Below are positions 13,149-23,551 of a DNA stretch of 64,000 nucleotides, in pieces. The notes under the pieces were generated by a model. The model saw only the letters and a program-made list of their open reading frames with translations. It was not told where the DNA came from and searched no databases. Position 1 is the first letter of the stretch; every line of letters starts with the position of its first letter. Where the stretch lies: assembly GCA_013396915.1 (NCBI GenBank), contig VWZL01001970.1:279070-343069 (forward strand), in the 5' to 3' direction. The position numbers were made by a program, and so were the translations under genes. The DNA is from Stercorarius parasiticus (lineage: Eukaryota; Chordata; Aves; Charadriiformes; Stercorariidae).

Positions 13149-13202
13149 GATTCTATGACCTTTCAAGCCTGTCCTGATTCTATGATCTTTCAAGTCTGTC
13201 CC
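13149..13202 (+). repeat. Duplicated CR1 tail, two 27-bp units
   Basis: Two copies of a 27-bp unit, beginning GATTCTATGA and ending in TGTCCT/TGTCCC, lie head to tail (13149-13175 and 13176-13202) with only a few C/T differences. The unit joins one CR1 octamer to about 17 bp that is not typical CR1 tail, so the tail grew by duplication after or during insertion. Confidence 0.8.
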
Positions 13203-14311
13203 TCCAATGCTACATATGTGCAATCCCTAAGCAGAGGCAACAAAACGAGAAAACATTTTCTATTAATTTATTTGTTTTTAAGCAAAAATACAAATAACTT
13301 TGCACCATCATCTCAGCTACATCTCCCTTCTGAGTATTACAAAGATCTGTAAGATCTGTCTGAAGTGACCATCCCTTTCAGAGGACACTTTCATCTTAGT
13401 ATCTGTCTAGGTCCAACATCAATCTCCTATTTGCTGAATTCCCAAATAAATCTCCTTGAACCTTCTCTCATATCATACTTCACATTCACAATTTCTCCAT
13501 AAACATTACTTCATTCTCCAGTTTAAATGTCTGCTTTGCCACCATGCTAAAAATGGAGCCCTTATGCATCACACTGACAAACATGTTTTACTTTCTGTTA
13601 CTCCTAATTCCATCAGCAATCATTTGTTGTCTACACCAGCTTTGCTGGTGATTTGGTCTCACTCAGAAATTTTCTTTCAAACCCAGAAGAATTAGAATTT
13701 TGACTCTTTTGACCTGCGTGCTGGAATTATGACAGTAATATCAAAACAACAGGAAAACATTCACAAGAAAAAACTAATGAAAACTTAAGTTTTAGATTGC
13801 ATTTTATCTCCATTGCAAAAGAAAAGATAACAGATGATGCAATGTAGCACACAGAAATTAAAGTATCAAGAAGCCACTGCATGGCTTTCTGTAAGTCATT
13901 TAACAAAGGCTATGTTGCAAGTTTTCAGAGATCTTACTAGCAGTAATGTTGCTGTTTACGAATAGAGACATCTTAAGCCATTCATTAGTTTCAATACTAA
14001 GAGGCTGTGAGATCAAATTAGCTATAAACCTACTCAGTCTGCAAAATTCTGCTAGCAATTTTGTATGAATTCATTCTAAGTGGTGTCTTTCACAGCTTTA
14101 TAAGAGCAATGATCTTCTTTCTTAACTCCATTAAAGCATATTTACTGAGTGATGGGCTCCACAGCATGAAAAATGTTCAAATTCCTAGATACTGATTTCT
14201 CTTGACTTTGAAAACATGGTGACATCTGTGTGCAAACATTTCCAGCTTTGTAATGTTTAAAGTAGTCCTACTGGAAAAGGAAAGATAAAACTCTGTAATG
14301 TTACATCCCTG
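13203..14311. other. Non-coding DNA between two CR1 clusters
   Basis: Only short chance open frames are seen (for example 13456-13695). No repeat, exon or RNA gene is recognised. Confidence 0.65.
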
Positions 14312-14567
14312 TCACTGCTATGTCACTGTGTTGCCAGCAATGTTGAAGGAGGTGATCCTTCCTCTCTACTCTGTACTGGTAAGGCCACACCTGGAGTGCT
14401 GGGTCCAGTTTTGGGCCCCCCAATACAAGAGAGACATGGACAGACTGGAGCAGGAAGATGATGAAGGGACTGGAGCCTGTGTCCTGTGAGGCTGGGACTG
14501 TTCAGCCTGGAGAAGAGAAAGCTCAAGGGAGGATCTTATCAATATGTATAAATACCTGATGGAAGAG
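14312..14567 (+). mobile_element. CR1 LINE, left half (split by a second CR1)
   Basis: The segment matches the CR1 ORF2 3' part: 'gaaggaggtgatccttcctc', 'ctactctgtactggtaagg', 'cacacctggagtgctggg', and then 'ttcagcctggagaagag' and 'tatgtataaatacctgatgg'. An internal deletion removes the part that normally lies between the 'agacatggacagactgga' phrase and the 'gatgaa' block. It stops at about 14567, where a reverse-oriented CR1 begins, and continues at 15835. Confidence 0.88.
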
Positions 14568-14651
14568 AATCATAAAATCATAGAATGGTTTGGGTTGGAA
14601 GAGACCTTAAAGATCACCTTGTTCCATGGGCCATGGCACAGGTACTACCCA

Positions 14652-14999
14652 CTAGACCAGGTTGCCCAAAGCACCATCTAATCTGGCCTTGATCCCCTCC
14701 TGGGAAGAGGCATCCACAACTTCTCTGGGCAACCTGTGCCAGTGACTCACCACCCTCACAGTAAAGAATTTCTTCCTAATATCCAATCTAAATCTACCCT
14801 CTTTCAGTTTAAAACCGTTACCTCTTGTCCTGTCACTACAATCCCCCATAAAAGGTCCCTCCCCGTCTCTCCTGTAGGCCCCCTTTAGGTACTGGAAGGC
14901 TGCTATATGGTCTCCCCAGAGCCTTTTCCTCTCCAGGCTGAACAGCCCCAGCTCTTTCAGCCTGTCCTCGTAGGAGAGGTACTCCAGCCCTCTGATCAT
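14652..14999 (-). pseudogene. CR1 ORF2 C-terminal segment
   Basis: The 115-codon open frame covers the CR1 ORF2 C terminus: MIRGLEYLSYEDRLKELG, then [38 protein letters not shown], and RLDIRKKFFTVRVVSHWH with LPREVVDA. It lies downstream of the RT segments in the same element, but frameshifts and stops separate them. The internal methionine is not a real start. Well preserved, suggesting a younger insertion than the CR1 around it. Confidence 0.9.
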
Positions 15000-15149
15000 C
15001 TTTGTGGCCCTCGTCTGGACTCACTCTAACAGGTCCGTGTCTTTCCTGTGCTGAGGGCTACAGAGCTGAACACAGTACTCCAGGTAGGGTCTCACCAGAG
15101 CAGAGTAGAGGGGCAGAATCACCTCCCTTGACCTGCTGGCCATGGTTCT

Positions 15150-15434
15150 TTAGATGCAGCCCAGGATGCGGTTGGCTTTCTGGGCTGCGAGTGCACATTG
15201 TTGACTCGTGTTGAGCTTCTCATCCACCCACAACCCCAAGTCCTTCTTGACAGGGCTGCTCTCAATCCATTGTCCACCCAGCCTGTATCTGTGCTTGGGA
15301 TTGCCATAGCCCAGGTGCAGGACCTTGCACTTGGCCTTGTTGAACTTCATGAGGTTCTCATTGGCTGACCTCTCAAGCCTGTCCAGGTCCCTCTGCATGG
15401 CATCCCTTCCTCCAGCGTGTCGACCACGCCACAC
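15150..15434 (-). pseudogene. CR1 ORF2 middle segment (post-RT 'thumb' part)
   Basis: The recognisable CR1 part begins near [20 protein letters not shown] and continues through [36 protein letters not shown] and [12 protein letters not shown], where a TAA stop ends the frame at 15150. In the family the frame continues past this point. The first dozen residues are out of frame relative to CR1 because a frameshift joins this segment to the RT segment upstream near 15.41 kb. Confidence 0.88.
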
Positions 15435-15781
15435 AGCATGGTGTCATCAGCAAACTTGCTGAGGGTGCACTCAATCCCACTGTCCGTGTCTCCAACAAAG
15501 ATGTTAAACAGCATCAGTCCCAGTACTGACCCCTGAGGAATGCCACTCATCACTGGTTTCCACTTGGACATCAAGCTGTTGACCACAACCCTTTGACTGC
15601 AGCTGTCTATCCAGTTCCTTATCCACTGAGTGGTCCATCCATCAAATCCATGTCTCTCCAACTTAGAGACCAGTGTGTCATGCGGGACAGTGTCAAACAC
15701 TTTGCATAAGTCCAGGTAAATGATGTCTGTTTCTCTCCCCTTATCTACCAACGCTGTAACACCGTTGTAGAAGGCCACCAT
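15347..15781 (-). pseudogene. CR1 reverse transcriptase catalytic segment
   Basis: This 144-codon frame holds the palm of a CR1 non-LTR reverse transcriptase. Visible motifs are [35 protein letters not shown] (first catalytic Asp), [17 protein letters not shown] (the PQG motif), and [13 protein letters not shown] (the paired catalytic Asp, FADD form). After [17 protein letters not shown] the frame leaves CR1, so there is a frameshift near 15.41 kb. The N-terminal endonuclease and RT fingers are absent because the element is 5'-truncated. Residues for catalysis remain but the polypeptide cannot be made whole. Confidence 0.92.
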
Positions 15782-15834
15782 ATTTTTCAGGCATTACTTG
15801 CCCTTGGTAAAGCCATGTTGGCTGTCACCAATCA

Positions 15835-16132
15835 AATAAGAGGAAACCAGACTCTTCCCAGTGGTGCCCAGTGACAGGACAAGAGGCAACAGGCACAAAC
15901 TGAAACACAGGAAATTCTAAAAGAAACAAGAAAATAAGTCTTTACTGTGCACAGTAAGACACTGGAACAGGTTGCCCAGTGAGGTTGTAAAGTCTCCATC
16001 TGTGGAAATATTCAACACCCAACTGGACACGGTCCTACGCAAACTGCTGTAGCCAGCCATGCTTGAGCAGAGAAGGTCAGACTAGATGATCTCAAGAGGG
16101 CCTTGCTAACCCACAAGGTTCTGTGGCTCTGT
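15835..16132 (+). mobile_element. CR1 LINE, right half of the interrupted element
   Basis: It begins 'aagaggaaaccagactcttc', followed by 'cccagtggtgcccagtgaca', and runs through 'ggaacaggttgcccagtgag' to the 3' UTR ('gatgatctcaagagggcctt') and a 'ttctgtggctctgtaa' tail. The order and strand match the left half ending at 14567, so both belong to a single older CR1. Confidence 0.9.
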
Positions 16133-19100
16133 AATTTTTAAAAGATATTCTACCAAATATACATACAGGTATCTCTAGGCAGCCACACAACGTCAAACAA
16201 GTAATTACGTTTAAATAGCAAATGCTGTAACATTAGACCATAAAGAACTATGACACACAGTAATTCCAACAAAGACTTTTCATTTTTAATTCTCAGTGCA
16301 ATACCCTGTCCCATGCATTATCCTAACAACAGCCTGTAGGTGGTATCATAATGCAAATAATATATGAAAGATAATATTAATAGCCATAAAGCCAAATTGT
16401 GGCTTTTTTAAAAAACGTTCATTTTTTGGTCAGTTTACCATCTGCCTTTGAGAGTACAGATGCAAGAGTGTATGAATGCAATTTTTATGCTGTATCTGAG
16501 ATTTCTTCCTTCTGTACCACACCTCTGCAGGCCTCTAAGCAGCAATGATCCAATGTTTAGGAAAATGCAATACAGTAAAAGAGAAAAGAAAATCTTAAAG
16601 TTACTTCTGTGTTATCAGAATCCAGATGAGATTTCTCTGAGCTTTGTCGGCACATGTCAAAATTCTTTCAAGCCTCACAGATTCAGTTTTGGAAGTGTAC
16701 TTCTACACAATACTTAACGGTACCCCAGATAAAGAAAACATGAACAACAGCTCCTCACAGTGAGCTCTAGGTAATTAATTAGCTTGTGCCTTTGGTATAA
16801 TTAGCCTGTTAGACATTATGGAGCAGTTGCACTGAGACTGATGAATACTATCCCAGCCTAACAGGAAAGGAATAACCATTCTGATCAGCCTGACTCTTCA
16901 GATGAAAAATGTTCCAGAGGAAAACTAAAGTCTTCAGCCTCAAGGAATCTGTACATTTGAGAGTCTGATTTACAAATTCTCCCTGTATGTTTTCCCAGCT
17001 CCTAGATTTCAGGCTCACACTTGCAGGTCTTCTCCTGCTTCTCTAGACGAAGACCTAGATTGCATTTTTATCAGGTGACACTAAAGTTTAGGCAGTAAGG
17101 GCAAGTGATACAACAAAAGAAGACAATATGTCAACTAAAGCGGGTGAGCAGTGAAGATGGTGAGAATTGTGACTGGATATGTCTGAGAATTCTTATGACT
17201 AAACAAACCTTCATTTTAACATAAATATGTCTCTGCAAATCAACATTTCCATATATGAAATTCCATGCAGTTGTTCACATAATCTAAAATTTTTATTACT
17301 GTACCAAGCAAAAACAGCCAAGAGGTTCAGAAGTTGATTCAAGGTTCCATGCAAATATTATACTGTTAAACTGGATAAATCCACACATCTCAGACTTTTC
17401 TGATCATGGACATATTCATTTTCATTTAGTTTTACTAGACAAGAGGCACAAGAACATTCCACACCATTGCCATGACTAACGCTTTTTAAGCATGTGAATC
17501 TATAATAAAAGCTTTACATTGCTGCAGTTTTATTATAAAGCCACTTCAAAGATGACCAGTTTTTCCTCTTGGGGGAAAAAAAATTAACCAAGCAAGACAA
17601 CTTGCTTAAGTTACCACTTGTAGGCATACTTGCACAAATTGACACTTGCTGAATTATCAGAATAGTGCAAGTTATGTGCTTATTTTCTGTCCTTTTAAGT
17701 GTACAGAAACACTGTATCTCAGACACCATTTTGTGGTAAAAACAGATAAAGGATGACATGGAATGTCAACACCTTTCCATATGGTATTTGCCAAAAAAAG
17801 ATATGCTTTTTATATATGGAAAATATATCTCATATACACAAACTAGATTGTTCTTCAGCACCGGCAATCAATGGGGCTGAGAAAATTTATGCACTTTACA
17901 GGTATGCCATCCTAATCGGTAAAAGACCTTGCTGACAACATGCAAGATAATTAGGCAATGAGGAGAATACAAATTGTATTAAAAAAAAAAAAAAAGATTT
18001 AAGGCATACTAAAATGAGCTTCAGAAGCCAAAACATATAAGCGAACATATCACGGTTAACAGAGATGACTCTGAATGTTGGATACATGACTGCATCATTT
18101 TGCAAAAATTGGCCTCAAAGCACAAAATTCAAATCTTACTTTGTACATTAAAATATACTTTTTTACTCTAAGATGAACTAAAAAGGTAAAAAAATCTAGC
18201 CATTCAAGTACACATGAAATCTAAACTCAAAAATATATTACCTGCAACTTTTAAAAAGCACAGGGCTTAGATATATGAACACATCATTGCACTTTTGAGA
18301 TGACATAGTTAACTGTGAATCCAGAATGTGTTTTATAGGTTAGGTAACAATGTACTAGCAAATCACATAAGTGGTTAAAAGGTAATATATTGAATTTTCC
18401 AAATGTCAGCTAGTAAATCATCTCATGATATAAAATGCTTCTTGTTCTTCAAAAATGAGGGCAAGGTGCGATTTGAAATGACTTTCTTTGGCTGTACAGT
18501 ATGTAATTCAAAAGAACTGTATTTTTGACTTACATTCAAGCAGAGATGTAGGAAATATCATAAACCACAGCAATTCACAGTAGTACATATCAAACACCCG
18601 AATAACTTTACTATATAAATAATCCCTGCTTTTCTTTTCATACTCTGTTCATTTGTGTGCCGGAGTAAATCCATACAACGAATAAACACTGCATAAGATT
18701 ACGGAAGTGTTGACGTATGCTACTGAATTGCACCACAGAAGCATGACATCCATGGCTGAGTGCTGAGCTAGGTGTCTGCTGCCTATCACTCAGGCTCATC
18801 TGAAATAGTTGTCTTTATACCCATCAGTTGTTTCCTTCCTTTCATAAAATGGAAATAATAAGAATGTCCACAGCCAATGTCATTCATAAGTGAACCTTAT
18901 TAAACCATAAACTAAGATCTATTTGACTATATAACTATGAAATAAAATACTGTTCTGAATTGCAAATCAAGGTGTTGCATTCTACAATATTAGGTGAAAT
19001 CCCTTATTTAGAAATATCTAACCCACTTAGAATTTAAATGACCCTTTTTTACTATCTTAATGAGAAATTTTGTAAATCTTAAAACTAGTGGTGGGTGCTA

Positions 19101-19351
19101 ATTCCTTGAAAATATCACTTGAAGACCTTTGAAAGAAATAATCACAAAGCTGGGATAAATCTCCCAGTTCTAAAATCTCTCTACGACACTTGTAACCATG
19201 CACTGGTCTTTGACTAACAAGCACAATAAAGGAGGAGAATTATCCTTGTAATTACGAATATCTTGTAATAGGTAAATATAGTAATCAGACCTTTTATCAT
19301 TAATATAAAATATTAATTCCTTTTAATTTTTTCTGAAACCATCAAGTGGTG

Positions 19352-19405
19352 ATTTTGGTTTGGTTTTGTGGGTTTTTTTTAATTTTTTATTTATTTATTT
19401 TTTAA
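19352..19405. repeat. T-rich low-complexity tract with TTTA units
   Basis: GGTTT units pass into T runs and then four ATTT-type units. Simple sequence only. Confidence 0.75.
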
Positions 19406-20354
19406 CACAGTTGTTTCATAGAGTTACCAGAATGTAAGTTGTGGTCTTTTCCCTGGAAAAGCTTTGCATACCAGGTCCTAAAGCCTACTTTAAAATTTTA
19501 ACTGAAATTCTACAATGTCATGCCAAAAGTTTATTTCCTATGACATAGGATATTTTTGCAGTTATGATTAAAACAAAATAAATGAAAAATACATATATAC
19601 TGCAACCAATCCTGAGATAATTACTAAGTTTAAAGTATTACCAAAAGAATTCTTCCATGTATTAAATCAGGGCATTTTTGCAGTGGTGAGGGTATACACT
19701 GAGGTTTATTTTCTTCTTTTCTTTCTTTGGTTACTTAGTTGCTGTTACTGATATAGTATAATACGTATTACATTAATGACCTAAACAGTAAATATTTTCT
19801 AAGATATTAGTTACTTTCAGCTTTCAAGACATACTTCTCTTTTTTTGCTCCTCACACAGCATCAGATTTCAGGAATTTTGGGAGCCTGAATTTCCTTCAG
19901 TGCTAACCTTATTCAAGACATTTGTTTTTCTTCAAAATATCACACTTCCCAGGTATATTGAAATGCACCCACTACAACCTAAATCCTAGTATGATGAGTT
20001 ACATTCCTCCTTCTTGCCCATTTTGACCAAAAAATGGTATCTGAGTAATTTGATATTTATTTAAGCATTTAAAGCTTCTACAGAAATGTAAAAACCTCTT
20101 TCTATGTCCCGAATATTTCTGCATGTTGTTGAGTGTTTTGCACATAAGTAAACATCTTCTTAATGATCACTGGAAGACTTCTTCTCCTCTGCTAATCTTT
20201 TCATGCAAGCTCTGAAGCCAGTCTACATGAAGTCTTTTACTTTTCAAACCTCTAGAGAGCGTGCTAGAAATCCCTGCTTGTGGTAACCTGCAATCCCGAG
20301 CCAGGGCAACACACTCAGGAAATCCAGTTCCTTTTTTTTGGTTTTGCTTTCTTT

Positions 20355-20386
20355 AAATAAAAACAAAACAAAACCCACAAAAAACC
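20355..20386. repeat. A/C-rich tract
   Basis: Units of the CAAAA and CCCACAAAA type on the top strand, similar to the tract at 3.33 kb. Confidence 0.7.
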
Positions 20387-22337
20387 TAGTAAAATTAAAA
20401 GTAATTACAAACAATACACTTGTAAAAGGAAAAATGCTGAAAATGTTTACGACAAGGCTAAATTTGAACTACAGCCATCTGACTTGCTTTAGGCTCTTGT
20501 TATATCTTTGGTGGCATTTCACAGACAAAACCCTGTCATTGTGGAGCACCGCTAGTTTTCACAGACAAACTGTATTTTGTAGGCCCAACAGACCTAATTT
20601 CTTTCTCTTTCACTTATGCACTCTTGAAAATAACTTTTAACCTATCCAGAAGACACTTTTGACATCTTGACACTTTTCACTTTTTAGTATTACTTCAAGC
20701 ATTGTTTCACCTCTTCAGTTGTTATTTTGTTAGACAAGGTTAGCCTAGTAATCAGCCACTTCAGGATCTGAGATAATAGAAACGGAAAAAAGATCTTTCT
20801 TCTGAAGATATAACAACAAAAAGATCTTCCTGGGAAAAAATCAAAGATTTTCACAAAAATATTTTTCCACAAGTTTTATTTGCTAAACCATCTATTGCCC
20901 AAGAACCATCCGTCTGAGAAGAAAATATGACCTTCCACTCCATGTGCCTTTCATCTTAGTCATGCTTTGTGGATACTTTTATAGATCTAACAATTGAACC
21001 TTCCTATATCATGTCAAATATGTCATATGTAAGGAAAGAAGCTGCAACATTGAGTCTTAGATGCTCTTTCAGCCTTTGTCACCTACTCGCCACCAGGTTA
21101 CGCAGTTCTGATTCTCTGAAGGTTTATCTGGATGCCCAACATTACAGACCAAGTTCTCCCATCACTGAAACATAATTAGTCACACCATATAAAGTTAAGA
21201 ATCTGTGAAAGCAGAGATCAATACCCAGATCTTCGTCCCTCTACAATTTGCAGTAAGGTTGTAACACTAGACAAACATGTTCAGTAACCATTTTGGTATT
21301 TTCTTTATAAAAGTTCTCTGTTAGGAAACTTAGCTTGATCTGTATATTAAACTTTCTGTGATTACAGTGATTGCAAAATATTTGTGTTGTGAACTGTAAA
21401 CCAAGAGCAAAAATAAGCAATGCTGTAGCTAACTAAGGCACAACACTAGTCTGATCCAGAAAAGAAATCTGCTACGATTTTATCAGCTCCAACCAGTTAT
21501 CAGTATCTACTGACAAATAAATAAAAGTGTAACAGTCTCTCGAAAGTGTGCTATGTAGACTATAAACTTTTTTTTTTCCTTAATAACTAGACTGGTACAT
21601 CTAGCTAGGAAACCACTTCTATTTGATTGTTTAACAAGCCAACTCCAGGCCCATTAGAACAAGGGAACTGCATATATGAACTTAGTACTCCTCTACAGTT
21701 CTACAGAAAATCATTAAATAAATGATGACTGTAATGTAAAAGGGATATAATTATTATTAAAACTAATAATAATATGGTGAGATATAGACAGTGCAGCTCA
21801 CGTGTCTTTCCACATGTATATTTTTTGTGTGTGTTTACCAGAAAGTAAGACTCCATATGAGCACAGATAACCACACAGACACATACAAGCATACATCTGC
21901 CTAGATTTATACTCTTTCATATCTTCCCTAAGTAAGTCTGCATTTCTGAGACGTGTGCCAAAAAACATTTACCCATATTGCCACTAAAACAGTATTGGAA
22001 ACAACCATGATAGATGCCTCAAAACTTCCAGGGTTATCTTTGGCTTGAAGTTTGTTGAGAAGAGAAAAAATAAATCTTTAGACTCAAATCTTTAGACATT
22101 ACATCAACTGCACTACCCGCAGGTCCAATTATGACCTTTGAAAGCAACAATGTAGACCTCCAGGTACTAGGAAATACTTGAAAGAATTTGAAATATTGCC
22201 AAAGAAAGATTTCTGCATGTGTTCAGAAACTATTTCTGAGTTACACTCTATGCAATAATTTTGACTTCACTGATGCTGCATAAGGCATTAATCAGCAAAA
22301 TTTCTGGATCATTATCTTCAGAGTTAATTTTAGTGAG

Positions 22338-22356
22338 CCCTGCTTATTAAGCAGGG
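22338..22356. repeat. 19-bp palindrome
   Basis: CCCTGCTTA and TAAGCAGGG are perfect 9-bp inverted arms around a single T. It could be a dimeric protein-binding site or chance. Nothing else promoter-like is visible next to it. Confidence 0.7.
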
Positions 22357-23146
22357 TTCATTCCCCAATTCTCTAAGTTGAAATTGAGCATTTAAAATAA
22401 AAACTGATCTCATACTGAGGCATCAGTGCCCACTTCCTCACAGGATAAAAATATATTGTTATGAGGAGAAAAACTTGCATTTGGGGACAATCACAGCAAG
22501 ACAAGAAGCAAAAAAGAAAGTCTAGAAAAAATTATTTTTATCATCAAATCTATGACATATTTTGCTAGTTTTCCACCCATCTTTTCACACTTCTAAAACT
22601 ACACAGTTGTTACTAGATATCTTTTTAGCTGACAGTGAGTTAAGTGAAAAAGTTACCATCCGCGACCTGCCCCAGTTGCTCATTAACATCTTTCTTCTCC
22701 GTATGTTGCTGCCTCCTCAGATCCGCCAGCTTAACTGCATGCATAGCCATTCCTGGTGCCAGCCAAAACGTTTAGTATCAGATTAAACTTTGTTTTTAAA
22801 TGCAAGTTATTTGACAGAGACAAGTTAAGGAGAGGCTACAGATGCAATTCTACTGTCAGACAGGAGGATATAATAACTTCTGGGAGGATGTGGTGAAGAG
22901 CAGCTGAGATAGGCTTGGAGCTGTAATCTTTCCACCAAGCTCAGTGTCAACCAAGATAGCACTTCAGACCACAGCCTTTAAGTTTTGGAGGACAGAGAGG
23001 AAGAAGTGGCAGAATACCACAGACACAACAGTAAAGTCTACTAGAGATTGAACATGGCTTTAAGAAAAAGCTCTGTCTTATGGAACTAAAAAAATAAAAG
23101 AACTTATATTTATCTTATATTTATGGAATAGATAAAAACAATAAAA

Positions 23147-23180
23147 ATATGAAACCGGAAGGAATATGAAACCAGAAGGA
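23147..23180 (+). repeat. 17-bp tandem duplication
   Basis: ATATGAAACCGGAAGGA is followed directly by ATATGAAACCAGAAGGA, with one G/A difference. Confidence 0.9.
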
Positions 23181-23500
23181 TTCTCACAGGGCAGGTGAGG
23201 GCACTTAATATTACCAGATCCTCACAAGATAAGACTTATTCCAGGACTGGCCACATTCATACAAGGAAGTATCTGACTTGAAGCACTTACTGAACACAGC
23301 AGCATTTAAAATTTAGGGTCCCTTAAGGAGATAGTCCAGATGCTTTTACCTTGGGGATTCCCAGTTCTTCACCTTCCTTGGTCATCTTATGGTCACAAGA
23401 ACTGGCTCCGACGTTTATGAGTTGGGTACATGTAAACCTGTCTCTAAGAGCCCATTTGTTGCCAAGTCCCACAGACCCAGTGGTAAAAATCAGGCAGTGG

Positions 23501-23551
23501 TTTAGCACTTTGACTGGTCATTAGCAGTCATTTAGCACTGACTGGTCATTA
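23501..23551 (+). repeat. Short direct duplication, 30-bp period
   Basis: TTTAGCACTTTGACTGGTCA (followed by TTA) at 23501 recurs at 23531 with two T residues missing. A local replication-slippage product. Confidence 0.85.

Larger units (their letters stand above)
14568..15834 (-). mobile_element. CR1 LINE, 1.27 kb, inserted in another CR1
   Basis: Read on the - strand, the element runs from the RT domain of ORF2 through the C-terminal region to the 3' UTR and a tail that appears on the + strand as 'aatcataaaatcatagaatgg'. It is the longest and best preserved CR1 here. The host CR1 resumes on the far side. The pentamer aagag occurs at both junctions (14563-14567 and 15838-15842) and may be a short target duplication, although CR1 often leaves none. 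Confidence 0.93.

Noticed and set aside
15002..15214. Open frame on + strand within the CR1 cluster
   Set aside because: Antisense to the CR1 ORF2 coding strand.
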